This document shows positions 11,384 to 27,682 of a stretch of DNA of 64,000 bases, in pieces (position 1 is the stretch's first letter; the number at the start of each line of letters is the position of its first letter). The notes below the pieces were generated by a model. That model worked only from the letters and a program-made list of their open reading frames with translations, ran no database searches and was not told the origin of the DNA. The position numbers and the translations under genes are program-made. This DNA is from Monosporascus cannonballus (lineage: Eukaryota > Ascomycota > Sordariomycetes > Xylariales): assembly GCA_004154925.1 (NCBI GenBank), contig QJNS01000703.1, positions 1 to 64,000 on the forward strand, in the 5' to 3' direction.

Positions 11384-12252
11384 CGCATGTATTCAATGGA
11401 GTGTTGAGTGGTGGGACAGGTTTGCATCTCAATATCAATGCGGTAAGTCGTTAATCAATTGCCCCCAAAAAAGCTCGAAGTGCATGACATGGTATCCAAC
11501 TAAGACAAGGCTGAAACCCATAAACGAAGCAGACAACCTCAAGATACCCCCAAAGAACGCGACGCGGCTGGGAGTGCACTTATGTAGAACTAGAGCTGGG
11601 TGACGATCTTAGCGTGCTAGAGTGGAACTGAGATAAGCAGCTTTATCTTAGGCTCCAATTGATACATAATGCTATCATTGCATAAGCGCTTCTTACCTCT
11701 AACCTCTAAAGTCATACATACCATGAGCACCGAGTGGTAACTCAACAACATCCTGTATCTCGACTTCTCAAGGGACAGCACTCGATTCAAGAACCACACT
11801 CTCCTTTTCAAATATCAAATGCCTCCGAACGTCGTGATATGAGCTAGGGTATAAATAGCCAACAGCTTTGGCGCTTACTTATTTGCCATGGGCTAGGCCA
11901 GTCTTTGTCAGGGGTTAGACCAGCGGTCCACTGGTTCACCCATGGACGACGATGCCTTAAGCGATCCTACCCATGGTATTAAGTGCAAGGCAACAATGAA
12001 ATTTTCGGACAGGTGTCGTGTGCCTGTTCTTTTCCCTCCCGTGCTTGATTACAACTTCTTTTTTTACCCTATCCTCGCTGTTGTCGTTCGCTTTTCAATT
12101 TACATCTTGACTTCCACTCGTTTTGTGTCCCGAAAAGCCACCCCGAGCTATTGCAACTAATACTCTATATTGATTGGTTTCCTGCTGTCCCGTGTGAGCA
12201 GGACTTAGGCAGGACTTGAGGAAGTCTGCATTCAAGAAGATTGGCATTAACA
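11384..12252. other. Divergent intergenic region between ORC4 and the MARVEL-like gene
   Basis: Both neighbours start here and point away from each other, so the 869 bp hold two promoters. The right half has C/T-rich stretches (TTTTCCCTCCC) before the ATG at 12253. No gene seen. Confidence 0.6.
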
Positions 12253-13413
12253 ATGGCGCAGGAGGATCTGCGCCCGACGAACGAAGCGCAGGAGGAGCAT
12301 GAAAAGGCGAATTTTGATCCGACGCGGGATGCTGATATGGCGGCCACTACTGCGCCAGGTCGGGTTCAAGAACCTATTGCGCGCTCGCAGTCACCATCAG
12401 CTGCTCCTCAGGCCGGAATGGGGACTCCGCCTATGCAGACCGCACAGCAACCCCTGCCGCAACCATACCATCAACGCCAGCTTCCCTACTCGCCATACCC
12501 CTATCAACCCGGACCGGTTCAGTACCCGCAAGCAGTTCGGGTCTTGCCGCCGTACAGCAAGCCGTGGACCATTTCTAAATTAGTCCTGACTGGTCTCTCC
12601 TTGTGCTGGGCTGTCGTTATTTTGTCGCTGTCCCTCGTGTTCTTGGTGGAGGGAGGTAACGCCAGGGCAACTGCTCTGTACGCGGCGCCCATCACCGTAG
12701 TCGCCCTGCTGTGGAACGGCGCCGAGCTCACTACCTACTTCATTAGATCGCGTAAGGGTAGCGACATTCGCCGCGGTATCCATCCGGGTGCCCATATCGC
12801 GATGCATCTCTGCCTCTGGCTAGCGTGCGCCCTCGGGATTTTCCTAACGCTGATAGTTGCTATGACTACGACGAGGATGATTGCGCTTTGCAATGCGGAT
12901 GACGATGAGGACAGCTACTCCTCCTATTACTCCTCCAACTACTGCGAGGCTTATTACTACAACAATGGTCCGTACACGAAGGATTTTTACATCCCGTGCT
13001 TGCGCGCGATGTTTTCGATGTGGTGTCTCGCCTTAATTAACCACTTCGTCCTCTTCGTTCTCGCGTGTATAGATACGCACCAGCGCAACCGGCTCAAGCC
13101 TGCCGGGGTCGCTTTCGTGCACCCTGGCAACGCCTCGTGCGGGGTGCCGGGACAGGGATTCGGCATAGTGCCGGCCTCGTACTCTCCCGCACCCCCGCAG
13201 CCAGTGGCTATGACTCCGTTCCCCGCCCCGCCGCAGAACTACCAGAACCTCACCGGCTTTTACGCACCCGGCGTTCCTCAAGCTCCCGCGCGGGTTCCGA
13301 GCCCCGCGGCTCCGTCACCGGTATGGCCGAGCCAGCCAACGCCGTTGCCAGGGCCGTCGGGATCAGGCGCTGACCAAATTACACCTGCCCCGCCGGCGGC
13401 CAGTGGCCAGTAG
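12253..13413 (+). CDS. Four-TM MARVEL-like membrane protein with proline-rich tails
   Basis: Intronless, 386 residues from ATG 12253. The N-terminal 100 residues are Gln/Pro/Tyr rich (LPYSPYPYQPG). Four hydrophobic segments follow: about 107-132 (SKLVLTGLSLCWAVVIL), 140-168, 180-210 and 256-280 (AMFSMWCLALINHFVLF). A loop rich in Tyr/Ser/Asp (DEDSYSSYYSSNYC) lies between TM3 and TM4. The C-terminal tail is Pro/Ala rich. The four-helix layout with both tails cytoplasmic fits MARVEL-domain proteins of fungal plasma membranes, which have roles in membrane apposition. No enzyme motif is present. The function is inferred from topology only. Confidence 0.75.
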   Translation: MAQEDLRPTNEAQEEHEKANFDPTRDADMAATTAPGRVQEPIARSQSPSAAPQAGMGTPPMQTAQQPLPQPYHQRQLPYSPYPYQPGPVQYPQAVRVLPPYSKPWTISKLVLTGLSLCWAVVILSLSLVFLVEGGNARATALYAAPITVVALLWNGAELTTYFIRSRKGSDIRRGIHPGAHIAMHLCLWLACALGIFLTLIVAMTTTRMIALCNADDDEDSYSSYYSSNYCEAYYYNNGPYTKDFYIPCLRAMFSMWCLALINHFVLFVLACIDTHQRNRLKPAGVAFVHPGNASCGVPGQGFGIVPASYSPAPPQPVAMTPFPAPPQNYQNLTGFYAPGVPQAPARVPSPAAPSPVWPSQPTPLPGPSGSGADQITPAPPAASGQ

Positions 13414-16400
13414 CCAGGAGACTTGCTTTGACTGGAGTTGTTAATGTATAGTGTTAGCGCAGCGTGGTATTGTACGGGGACGCGTTTATGGTATACGCAG
13501 CCAACGTTAGATATCTCGACAGCGATATGAGGCCTTGTCAGCCGCTAGTGGTAATTTCAAGATACCCCTAATCATCTACTCGACTTTGTCATTGAGCATA
13601 CGTGGCTCGGTCGCTGTAATCTGATGTGACAGAGTCTACTGTAATGTCTTATGTAGTTAGCTGCATTTTGAGGAAATGGTAGTATCACAACTCATGCCGT
13701 TTCGCCGTGATGACCCCGACCTATGCCTCTCAGTCCATAGCGCAAAGCATCCTACATATGAAGCATATGCTTGCAATGAAAGCCACTCCTTATGTAGGTA
13801 GCTAGATTACGTCAGAAGACTAATAAACCCCGGGTGAATTTTTGAGAGTTTCGCTCGGCACCAGGTTCCGATCTCGTGGTTGCGCTTGTCGTTCGTGTGG
13901 AGAAAAAAACGTCTAGCGTCCACGCTTCCGCATCGAACCCTCAAATAACTTAAATAGCACGCGTCCCCAGAATCAGGGTCCCTCATAGGGTTTTATATTA
14001 TTACTCTACCTAAGTAGGTAGTGCGAATCAGAACTATAAAAAACCACTAACAGTTTGCGAACCAGAACTCTGTTTCCCTCGGCTACCTCGCCTTGGGAAT
14101 CTCGAATGCATGTGAAGAGCGACCGTCTAGTTGATGGATGTATGTTTCCTTGATGCGTAGAAACCCTGGGCCTGGACTCGTCTCCCGTTCTTCCAAACAG
14201 GGACCAGAAAGTGGCTTGGCTCACCGTATACAGGCTATAATTATCCCACACGACCTATACTCGAGTCATTCCATTATAGAAACACTGGAGACACGAAAAA
14301 CACGAGGTCATGGCGGGAATCGCTTCTGTCGTCGGCGCAATCCAACTTGTTCCTACGTTGGTAAGCACCAGGGCATTATCTGTTTCCCCTAATCGTAGGG
14401 TTTCTAGCGAATTTTCCAGCTCTCCGCACGTATATCCCTGACTATGCCTCATAATTGGCCCTTTATGGAACACTCGTAGCACATCGGGGTGATGAATATG
14501 CTCGTCTGGCTCGATCTTTGTTGTGGCCAGTATGGTGATTGTAGTCGATTATCTCGCAGTAACTAATGGCTATCTGCGTTCCTAAAGCCGCGCTTTCGTG
14601 CCTCAAAGCCTCCGGGTAAGCAGCGTCAGGCTCTAAAGCAAATTGAATACGGCGTCATGTTATTAAATAAGGACCAATTTTTGGGGTTTAAGGCGGGAGA
14701 TCTATCCTAGGCAGATCGCAAGTGTTGCAAAAGAATCTGGTTCAAGGAAGCTCCAGAAAGTGTCAGAACAATAGAAACTATCTAGGTATGTATCCTGCTC
14801 CATAAACCTAACGAAGCCCCCATATGGCCCGTGCTTGTTTGGCGGGGTTGAGGTGGCGTCCCTCGGCCACGGATATTGGGGACTGTCTATCATCTCCACT
14901 TTCACAGTTTGCTCGGAGAACTGGATTTACGAGAGGTACCTAAAGTTATATAAAGAGTTTGTTATTACCACTGATGAATCAATCATAATGCATGGTCCGA
15001 TCCGGGAGACCCAAACAAGGGAAAAGGAGGCTGAGGCACGCCAGTGATGGCTTGCCCTTCTTATCATAGAAGTCATGCGCATGTACGTAATCTACAAGGT
15101 CTAGGGTATGTAAGCAGATATCGAAAATAGCACTAAACTATCACTAACATAGGCGCTATCTAGTGATCCTGTATGCTCTTTGGTGGTGGCCAATGGCCCA
15201 GCACATACCTACCTAAACAAGCAACTCATATTATTTGATAGGCACTTATGAGTGTGCGGCTGTAGGACACTAACAATACCGTATTCACCGTCTTATTGTC
15301 CTCTTGCCGATACCTGTTTGGTTTATTGATTGGTCATCTCTTCCTCGGAGTAGACCCCAGATGCTGTCTCTTCTGTGTCGGGTGTGTCTGTGCCTTTGTA
15401 CCCGTGCGGATCACACGTTAGACAAAGGATCGGGTTATCAGAACCTGAACCAGATGCAAAGTACCAGGGCTTTTCCCCCTCTACGTTGCACCTGAAGAAT
15501 GAGAAGACGTAACAACAGAGACCGAGAACCGCGTTGCCCGCTCTGAGAACCTGGGTTCACGGAGGGGAGACAACAAAACAAAATAACCTACATGCCTTTC
15601 TCTTATTCCCCACACAGACCGACTTCTGCCTTCCATTGCTATAAACCTACCTGTACATAATTTACTACGGTATCAATATCAGCCTAATGGAGATACTGAG
15701 AGATCGATCACTTACAACATGAGATATCTCTACGAATTGTTTAGGTAAGGCACCTTCGACTTTGGAATTAATCAATAACTGGGATTTTGCTGATCAAAAG
15801 CGGAAGCGCGACACAAAAGCAAAACCCCGCCATTTGATACTTACCTATACCCACTCGTCGCTTGACGACATCACCCATCACCTTCATTGTCTTGGACGCC
15901 CTACATATTGTACACTATTGTCCCCAAAGTCCTTTTGCCCTCAGCTACCTGCTCAGGTATTACTGCCCAGCACATTCTTGGTATTGGAGTCCTTCATTCG
16001 AAGTTCCTCTGACCACCACTACAGAAAGTACCTCACCATCATCTAGGACGATCCAAGGAACGACCGACCCACCGTCGTGCTTCCGGCCTATTTTCACTTT
16101 TTCTTTTGTTGCATCTTCTGCTAGTATCACCACTATCACCGCTAAGACATATATAGTGGCTCTGGTACAAACTACTGTTGTGCTGGATGCCAACCCGCTA
16201 GCACCTATTTCTTTCACTCATAGCTTGAGAGAGGAGGTTGGTCCTCAAGCTTTGAATTTTCCCCTTTCTCTTTTGGCAGCTTCTCCACCTCCTGCATCCT
16301 CAACCCACCTGCCAGATAATCGAGCTTTCCCGGACGATATCCGCCGGTCGGGCCCCATCAAGACATTCTTCTTCAAACCTCCCCTCTCCCCGTCCCTCTG

Positions 16401-16475
16401 TCTCTCTCGAAAGAAGAAAAACAGAAGTCTCACCAAGCCGGTCCCGCGCGTGACGACGCGCAACCCATCCCCATC
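13414..16475. other. Long intergenic region and PKC1 leader
   Basis: About 3 kb without a supported gene. The last 600 bp (about 15,850-16,475) are rich in C and T and probably form the PKC1 promoter and 5' leader. At 14310-14360 a 17-codon start, MAGIASVVGAIQLVPTL, is followed directly by GTAAGC. It resembles the first exon of fungal STAND/NLR-type proteins, but nothing coherent follows it. Confidence 0.55.
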
Positions 16476-20304
<3,829 letters not shown>

Positions 20305-21281
20305 GGGCTTAAGAAAAGAGTGCGATAGAACAAGAGAAGAAACTTGAATGAGGTGGATACCTTTCGGCCAGGAGACCCGGGCGGAGATCTAAGCCAGCGA
20401 CAGGCGACATGAATTTTCTGTGCGGACAGCCTCTCTTCGTGAAAGGGTTCCCCCGCGCGCACCTCGGGACCCTTCAAGGCCGAGCCCGGACTCAGTGGAA
20501 TCGTCTTCGGACATTGAAGGACGCGAGCGATGCCAGTAATATACCGCTCCGATTCCCTTCTAGGTGTTTAGCACGGTTGGGACGGGTTCACGGCGGGTTC
20601 GGGGCGGAGAGCCATTCTTTGTTGATATATGGTTCAACGAAGAGATAAAGTAAACGGAGCAAGCGCGACAATTCCGGATTCCTCCTGATGCTGAACGACG
20701 GTCTGGATTCGTCGATTCTCTTTCTCAGCATGTCTAGAGAGGTTCCCATTGGAAGTAGTTGACGATGGCGAAGGGGAAGGGTACGAATGAGCAGGTCTAG
20801 GCGTTGATTTGTTTCCGCCATTCGCTGAGCGACGCCGTGTTTTTTTTTTTTTTTTCTTGTTTAACAAAATGGATAAGTAACTTGGAAGGGGTTTCTGGGT
20901 ACACTAGAGACTATCTTCCAAGCTGGAAGTGTCTGTCTTTGGCTAGGACCACGGCATTACTTGCCTCTTTAATAGAAACCGATGGAACTTTTCACAGTCA
21001 TCCCAAATTCTCGGGACGAGTAGGGCCATCTCGGCAGCCATAGGATTCCCGCCTCGGGTATCATGCATATCGTTACAACGTCTAGATTTTGATATATACA
21101 TACAGGGGACCAGCCAGACCGTCTAGCTGTAGACATCTAGTCGTAGTATGAAGGACATGCCCGGTCGTCTTCCCAGGCCGCCCCAATTGGGATGGATAAC
21201 CGCCGCATAGTCTGTTCATACAAATTATTTACTGTACAAGTTTTAAGATTTTCCCCAAGCCGCTAAATCGAGGAGGCAACG
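20305..21281. other. Intergenic between PKC1 and She9 gene, convergent
   Basis: 3' flanks of two genes that converge. It contains a 16-T run at 20840-20855 and no supported gene. Open frames over the T-run encode lysine-rich low-complexity peptides. Confidence 0.6.
20840..20855 (+). repeat. Poly-T tract, 16 bases
   Basis: Homopolymer in the PKC1 3' flank. Read on the minus strand it is poly-A, but no retroposed gene body is next to it. Confidence 0.85.
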
Positions 21282-22784
21282 TCACGTCGCCCTGACGAAG
21301 AAGACGGCCACAGCACCCGCGAGAACGGCGCCGGCGGCGGCGCCCTCCAACGCCACGATCGACAGGTCCCGCATCCGGACGGCGACCGTCCTGTCGCTGC
21401 AGAGATCGGCGAAGGCGGCCCTCCACCGCTCCGGGTCCGAGAGGCCGCTGTACAGGTCGGCGAGGGCGGCCTTCCACCACCCCGGGTCCGAGAGATACTC
21501 GCGCCAGGACACGGACGGCTCCTCGACGACCACGACTTCGGGGATCGAATCCGCGGCCACGGGCGTGCTGGTGCTGGAGCCGGTGCTGGCGGCGGCGGCG
21601 GCGGCGGCTGCATCCCGATCCGCCCTCCTCGCCTCGGCCTCCCGTTCCTCCCGCTCCCGCTGCTCCGCCCTGGCCCTCCGCCACCGCTCGTCCTCCTCCT
21701 CGGCGCGGACGGCGCGCATCTTCTCGCGCTCCTCCTCGAGGGCCTCGCGCACCTTCTGCTCGAAGCCGCGGACGAGGCGGGCGCGGCGCCAGGGCTCGGC
21801 GCCGAACTGGAAGACGAGGAACAGCAGGACGTTGACGCCCATGAGGCCCCAGGTGCCCCAAGTGCTCATGCGGCGGATCTTGTCGCTCCAGATCTGCTCC
21901 TCGTGGTAGCGCGAGAGGATGGCGGCGCTGAGGTCGCGGGCGGCGCGCTCGGCCTCGCGCTCGGCGCGCTCGAGCTCGGCGGCCGTGTCGGCCACCGACG
22001 CCTCGAGCTCGTAGTCCTGCCGGTAGAGGTGCGTGAAGCGCTCGAAGTCGGCGGGGGTCCAGGTCTTCTGCCGCGCCAGCAGCGCCGTCACCTCCCGCTG
22101 CGTCGCCGCCCGACCCGAGACCGCCGCCTTGTACGCGGCCCGCGCCGAGTGCAGCGACTGCTGCGCCGCCGCCAGCGAGGCCTCGAGGCCGCTGATCTCC
22201 GACTTGAGCGTCTCAATCCCGCTGTACCCCGTCAGGTCGTTGAGACGCCGCGACGCCGTGAACAGCGTGTTCTGTGCCCGGTCCATGAACGACGAGAGCT
22301 GCTGGTTCAGCGCCGAGCGGCGCGAGTTCTGGGCCGACGGGAGGTCGGGGTTCACGGTCGGGTTCGGCGGCGGTGGCGACGATGGCGGAGCTTGGGGATA
22401 TGTCGTTGTCGTGTCGGTGGTTGTGGTGGTGTTCCCTTGGCCCGGATCTTCGGGAGCTGGCGAGGAGGACGATGAGAATGAGGAATCCGAAGCGGGCGGG
22501 GTCTCTTTCCCGGACCCCGGCGCCTCGCGGGGCTCTTCGTCACCGGGAGGCTTGGGGGGCGGAGGAGGGTTCGTCGAGCTCGACGAGAATCGGAGCTGTC
22601 GGGCGAGCGTGAAGCTGCAGCTTAGACATATCGACGGCGGCGCCGGAGCTCGCGGCGGGCGGGCTATGAGCTTCACCGTTGCCGCTGTCGCCGCCGCCGT
22701 GGAACGTGAGGGGAGGAGCAATTGGTCTATCAGCAGCCTCGAGCCGGTCCCCAGAAGGGGCTTTATAGCTCGAGGAGCCGACAT
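21282..22784 (-). CDS. SHE9: Mitochondrial inner-membrane protein She9/Mdm33
   Basis: Inner mitochondrial membrane protein needed for normal mitochondrial shape and linked to inner-membrane fission. Intronless, 500 residues. The N-terminus is basic and hydroxylated, without acids ([18 protein letters not shown]), a likely matrix-targeting presequence. A long Ser/Pro/Thr-rich spacer follows, then the conserved core starting [21 protein letters not shown]. Next are coiled coils ([19 protein letters not shown]), a [15 protein letters not shown] segment, a TM ([17 protein letters not shown]) and a charged Arg/Glu coiled coil. A second hydrophobic stretch ends the protein ([19 protein letters not shown]). 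This order matches She9. GC content and Ala/Arg content are high, and opposite-strand frames here are consequences of that. Confidence 0.9.
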   Translation of the reverse strand: MSAPRAIKPLLGTGSRLLIDQLLLPSRSTAAATAATVKLIARPPRAPAPPSICLSCSFTLARQLRFSSSSTNPPPPPKPPGDEEPREAPGSGKETPPASDSSFSSSSSPAPEDPGQGNTTTTTDTTTTYPQAPPSSPPPPNPTVNPDLPSAQNSRRSALNQQLSSFMDRAQNTLFTASRRLNDLTGYSGIETLKSEISGLEASLAAAQQSLHSARAAYKAAVSGRAATQREVTALLARQKTWTPADFERFTHLYRQDYELEASVADTAAELERAEREAERAARDLSAAILSRYHEEQIWSDKIRRMSTWGTWGLMGVNVLLFLVFQFGAEPWRRARLVRGFEQKVREALEEEREKMRAVRAEEEDERWRRARAEQREREEREAEARRADRDAAAAAAAASTGSSTSTPVAADSIPEVVVVEEPSVSWREYLSDPGWWKAALADLYSGLSDPERWRAAFADLCSDRTVAVRMRDLSIVALEGAAAGAVLAGAVAVFFVRAT

Positions 22785-23513
22785 TGGACTAGCGGGTTAT
22801 ATAGCCCTGTTGATTTGAAGCCTGTCGAGCTCGTCAAGCTCTCTCCTACAGGAATGTAATTGATCTGGAAGGACATACAGAGGGAGAGAGAGGTACTTAC
22901 CTACTACACCTTACGTAGTAGCCCAATGTTAGGCCGAAGGCCAACTACCTAGGTACGCCGTAAGCGGGAAACATTGGAAGTAACGCAGTGCCCGGGGAAT
23001 AGCCGACACTTACCGCCAAACCGTGACAGAGCCTTGGCACGCAAGATGGGCGGGTCGGCGGGGTTGGCTTGGCGCGATTTTAGTGCCAGGACCCCTGCTG
23101 GAAACTCAATTGCAGATCCTACCGCTTTCGAGTGACCATCAACACGAAAGAGGGGCAGAAATTGAAATTTGCCCCGCGAAGATTGGGACTAGGACTGGGG
23201 AAGCTGGGATAGCTGGGATTGCGTTGAACCACGTGTGAGCAGTTCTGGTTTGAGGCTCGTTGACCACTTAGGTAACGTGGGCCACTTTTTGAATATTATA
23301 ACTCTTTGTTGTCCTTTCTCTGAGGCATTAGAGATCAATTGATATTGGTCTCCTCTCTTTTCTGTAGAATTGGGCTTCATGGTTATAGATATAGGAGATA
23401 TTACTGCGTGACGTCATTCGCTCTCTAACATATCCTCTCAGTTGTCTTTTTCTTCTAGCTGATAGCAAGTCGCTTCCCACAGTAGATACATAACTACCCC
23501 GAACAAAAAAAAA
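22785..23513. other. Divergent promoter region, She9 and HAD phosphatase genes
   Basis: Both genes start at the edges of this 729-bp region. It contains short CTACCTAGGTA-type palindromes (about 22,895-22,955), which recur elsewhere in the window. An A9 run sits just before the ATG at 23514. No gene seen. Confidence 0.6.
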
Positions 23514-24417
23514 ATGTCTCTCCCGGGCCCCCTGCCGGCCCTCCGGAGCCAGCCCAAGGCCATCTTCTTCACCGACTTCGACGGCACCATCACGCTGCAG
23601 GACAGCAACGACTTCATGACGGACAACCTGGGGTTCGGCGTGGAGATGCGCCGTAAGGGCAATAGGGACACGCTCGAGGGCCTCTGCACGTTCCGCGAGA
23701 CCTTCCAGGAGATGATGGACAGCGTCAAGGCGCCCTTCGACGTCTGCGTGGCGAAGCTGCTCGAGAACGTCCAGCTCGACCCGGCCTTCAAGGAGTTCCA
23801 GCTCTGGTGCAAGGCCAACAACGTCCCCATCGTCGTCCTCAGCGGCGGCATGCAGCCAATCATCCGCGCCCTCCTCTCCCACCTCGTCGGCGAGGCCGAG
23901 GTGCTCGACATGCAGATCGTCAGCAACGACGTCCAGCCGCGGCCCGGCAAGAGCATCAACGACGAGGACGGCTGGGATATTAAGTTCCACGATGACAGGT
24001 AGGCCCCCGGGACGAAGTCCACCCTTTATGTGTGGCTTTGTCAGTCGCACCGAGATTTTGCTAAGGAAAGCTTCCAAGCGAACACGGACACGACAAGTCC
24101 CTGGAGATCCGCCCGTATGCCGCGCTCGCCGAGCGCCCTATCATGTTTTATGCGGGCGACGGTGTGTCGGACTTGTCGGCCGCCAAGGAGACCGATCTCC
24201 TGTTCGCCAAGGCCGGCCGGGGTGAGTCTCGCTTGACGACGGAAGGCCCTCATGAGATGCAGGCGGGTGCTAACTGCCTCTAGATCTGGTCACGTACTGT
24301 GAGAAGGAGAAGATCCCCTTCACCGTGTTCCACGACTTTTCGGATATCCAGAAGGTCGTGGCGGATGTTGTCGACGGGAAAATCAGCGTCCAGGAGGCTG
24401 CCACTGGGAGGAACTAG
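23514..24417 (+). CDS. HAD-superfamily phosphatase, phosphoserine-phosphatase-like
   Basis: Three exons, 23514-23998, 24079-24221 and 24284-24417, separated by introns of 80 and 62 bp. Product 253 residues. HAD motif I is FFTDFDGTIT (nucleophile Asp 21, acid/base Asp 23). Motif II is VVLSGGMQP, and motif IV GDGVSDLSAAKETDLLFAK supplies the metal-binding acids. The cap region carries FRETFQEMMDSVK. Sequence layout resembles yeast YNL010W, described as a polyol phosphatase, and bacterial phosphoserine phosphatase-like hydrolases. The substrate cannot be told from sequence. No targeting signal is visible, so it is likely cytosolic. The first acceptor (24077-24078, CCAAG) is non-pyrimidine but gives the conserved continuation EHGHDKSLEIRPYA. 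Confidence 0.88.
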
Positions 24418-26012
24418 GCCTATGTAGATGGCCTTTGTGGGTCTGGTTTATTAGATGGCTCCCCGATAGAATTTCTTCTTGATACAAACACATAGACCAT
24501 AGAGGGATAGAATATCAGGACACAACACCGGGTCCGAGATCATGATGACAAGTCAACATTCTGATTCCACGAGTGTGACTTTTCGAATTATTATCATGCA
24601 GGCAATTCCAGTCTATATACGGGATATAAAAGGGGTCACATCCTTCTCGGCTAAAGCGGAATGACCAGCAGGGGCAATAGAACTCAGACCACTGCGCCTT
24701 ACTACTTATTTGGTATATCGTCAGTACCTATGCACCTTAGGCAGGCTGTAACTGCCGCCTATTCGTGGTTGCGCCATGCAACCATAACGCCCTAAGCACG
24801 TGTGGCTGCTTTACGCGGAAGGGGCATTACGCAAATGCGTAATCCGGACCTCTCGACCGAGGCAGCCTCGTGCTTTTAAACGGGTATGACCTCTAAGTAC
24901 GCTCTGTGTTATTCCCCTCCATTATCATATATGCCTCTACCTCGCTTCCCTTCACTCGTGGATCTCACCGATACAACTACACCTCAACTCAGCCTGAGAT
25001 CTTCACGATGACAGACCAGTATAAGTATTCAGAAGGCCTGTGTGAGTTGGCCAGGCGACATCAGCTACGCGATGGTGCTTTCCACCAGCCGAATATGCCG
25101 GTCAGGCACATAGGAGGCCAGTAAGCTTTTTAATTGTCCGCTGGTCTTTTTACTTATAGGTGACCGTTCTATGGTGATCTCGAGGGCCAAGCGAAGCCCG
25201 AAGACCACCCCGCATCCGAACATTCCAACACCTTCAGAGGGCCCTTTGACTCAGACTCGAGTTCTACCACCAATAGAGGACACATGCGATCATCCTACGT
25301 ATTTGTGACTTTGCCAATATATGCACCATCATCTCGGTCGTTCATACCCATGGTATTTAACGACTCGTTGGAGCTAAGCAAGCAGGGCGCGAACGGACAG
25401 AAATACAACGAGGATATATGCTCATCAATCTTCGTTTAGTCGAGCTACTTTACAAGTCTGGATACATCAATGATGGGGTGTATCGTCGTGCGAGAAACGC
25501 ACAGTGCTCGGCGTCGCCGAGAGACAGAACGAGAGAGAATATGCTTTGGGAGAATTTCAGCAAACCAAAGATCAATGACGCCACACGATTGGCATTGTCT
25601 CGCTCCTCCTTCGTTCCCCTAGACAGACTTTTGCAGCAAACAGCAGGAGTCGATCCTCGAAAGAGAAAGCGGCAACTACGAAGTCATCGCAGCAAATCCC
25701 GCAAGATTATCATATACTGGCAAGGTAATTCTACCCAATGTGCATGAAGAGCAGTCTTTGGTAAATCTCTTCCCGATACTGTTATGCTGCCCGGGCTTCT
25801 CTCTCTCTCCTCTCTTTTCCCCTCTCTTTTCTCCTCCCCTCTTTTCCTCGTTTATTTTCTCCTTTTTCCTTTGCTTTCTCCCGCCGTTTTCTTTCGTTTT
25901 ATTCTTTTTCCGACTAAATGACTATACAGTTTATTATGGAGTCGTCCGTCTTTTCGAGGCCGATTCGATAGACGGTGATTATAATACCTATGATAATGTT
26001 GGCGATTTCGGC
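24418..26012. other. Intergenic or decayed; short coding-like pieces only
   Basis: At 25009-25121 an ATG opens MTDQYKYSEGLCELARR and ends at a GTAAGC donor. A protein-like frame downstream (PFYGDLEGQAKPEDHP, about 25,168-25,435) cannot be joined without crossing a TGA. This may be a relic of a two-exon gene. About 25,795-25,920 is a nearly pure C/T tract, followed by a GACTATACAG acceptor at 25929. Confidence 0.4.
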
Positions 26013-27682
26013 ATGGCCGGCGACCGCTCTCTGTGGTCCCTGTATTGGCCTAGTGTTGAAATTCATTTTAGTGCTGCCGGGAGAATCGTTGCCGTACAGT
26101 TTATGGTGTTTGACGACGAGTTGGACAGTGAGACATGGGAAATAGCACGTCATGGCTCTGACGGTGTAACTCATAGAAGCTATGTCATGGTACCTGTCAT
26201 GAACGCCAGGAGTTCGGATATTCCCTCTCATAATACAGACCCTTGTCCTCGAACCAAGTTGCAGGATCCTAATGGTTCTATGAACGACACCCTCTCTGTT
26301 ACCGGAAGTGTGAACCGAAGGTGTGGCGAAGATTCGCTGCTTGAAATGGAAGCTCTCGAAAACACGTTCGAGACGTGCACACTAAATAGCCAATATTCTT
26401 CCCCCGATACTGATTTGAGCATAACCGAGAGCGAACCAACCGGGAGCGCTTCGTCGTCTGAATCCTACCCTTGGTTGGAAGATTTGACGAAGTCGCCGCT
26501 GGAACACATGGGCCCGTTCTCTCTAGCTAAAATGATACTCGGGCATAAAGGACAACGCCTTGAGCGGGATATCATCTGTTTCTTCGAGAGACTGGTAGAT
26601 AAGCAGATGGGCATCGCCCATCACAATGGGGGACAGCAATCAAGACAATCGCCACGAGATATCGGCTCTACTTGCGGAGAATCCAGCAGTAATCTCACTT
26701 GTAACAGTAGTGGAAGCAGCAGGAAGAGAAGTATCTCGAACGGTAAAGACGACGAGGACGATAGAGGCGGGGACGGCCGTGGGAACGCCGGGCGGAATCG
26801 AAAAGTCCCAAGGCTCGGCGAGCCAGCACGGCAAAAGATTGCATGTCCGTTAATGAAGCGGCACCCTCTCGAATTTTCGACCTGGCGCACGTGTCTTGGC
26901 CCAAGATTTAGTGATATCAGCCGAATGAAGTCTGTGATTCCCACCTCATATCTCTCGAAGCATGTCCGTTCGCTAACGCCTCGACAGGGAACATTTGAAA
27001 AGGCGCCACTACAGGGAACACGGCTGCGGAAGATGTGGAGAGCATTTCAAAACAAATCCTTTGTTGCAACATCATATACGGGCTCCCGAACCGTGCCCGC
27101 TGCGGGAGATTAAAACAGCCACGGGGTTCATAACGCAGCTACAGTGGAACGAGATCAGCATGAAAAAAACGAGGCGCGATCCTGGACAGATGGAACGAGA
27201 TATACATCATCCTGTTTCCCGAGGTCGAGGAGTCGCAAATTCCAGGGCCGTGTAGGTTCATCACTACCCCGTTTCATTCCACTTTCTAATCCCGATAGTC
27301 CATGACGTTTCTGAGACGGCGGACCAGTTGAGCCGTATAGTCAACTGCGACGAGTTCGAGGCGCATATGAGGACGGATCTCCCGAGGCGCGTGCTCGCCC
27401 AGCTCAATAGGGAATTCCAGATAATGGCTGAGCACGCCCGCCAGAGGGTGGCGGAGATCGCGCAGGAGCAAAGCGTGGCGACGCTGGCGGCCTTCCTGCA
27501 AGAAAAGGGGTTTAATGCCGCCGGGGATGAGGGGGGTCGACCTCGGGACCCTGGACGACTCATTCCCCTTCGAGTTCGACTTGCTTAACCAGAGCGATAT
27601 CTTTACCGGGGATGGCGACGCCTCATGGCTCGGGGTCCTAAACGGAGTGGGAGGACAAGAACAGGAGGACTTCAGGACATAG
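26013..27682 (+). pseudogene. C2H2-like zinc-finger protein gene with two single-base frameshifts
   Basis: A fungus-specific family with an acidic Ser-rich N-terminus, a basic Gly/Arg/Asp-rich linker and a C-terminal double zinc-finger-like block. The block here shows IACPLMKRHP, WRTCLGPRF, MKEHLKRRHY, CGRCGEHFKT and HHIRAPEPC. Exons read 26013-26929, 26988-27251 and 27299-27682, with introns of 58 and 47 bp. The frame breaks twice. At A7 (27163-27169) it should pass to the frame giving RWNEIYIILFPEVEE. At G6 (27531-27536) it should pass to the frame giving LGTLDDSFPFEFDLL, ending at TAG 27682. Each break is removed by one base less. The start at 26013 is the first good Met; upstream exons are possible. 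Family members are usually of unknown function and may bind DNA. Recent pseudogene or homopolymer error. Confidence 0.7.

Noticed and set aside
14310..14360. MAGIASVVGAIQLVPTL followed by a GTAAGC donor, similar to a first exon of fungal STAND/NLR proteins
   Set aside because: No continuing exon could be found downstream, and 17 codons are too few to support a gene.
15862..16475. A long open frame upstream of PKC1
   Set aside because: It is Ser/Thr/Pro-rich from a C/T-rich leader, overlaps the PKC1 start and carries no motif.
20634..20867. Poly-A on the minus strand as a retroposon or processed pseudogene tail
   Set aside because: No gene body, target-site duplication or poly-A signal is next to the T16 run.
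21229..22818. Several long frames on the plus and minus strands over the She9 gene
   Set aside because: They are by-products of high GC content; the minus frame at 21282-22784 alone carries the She9 features.
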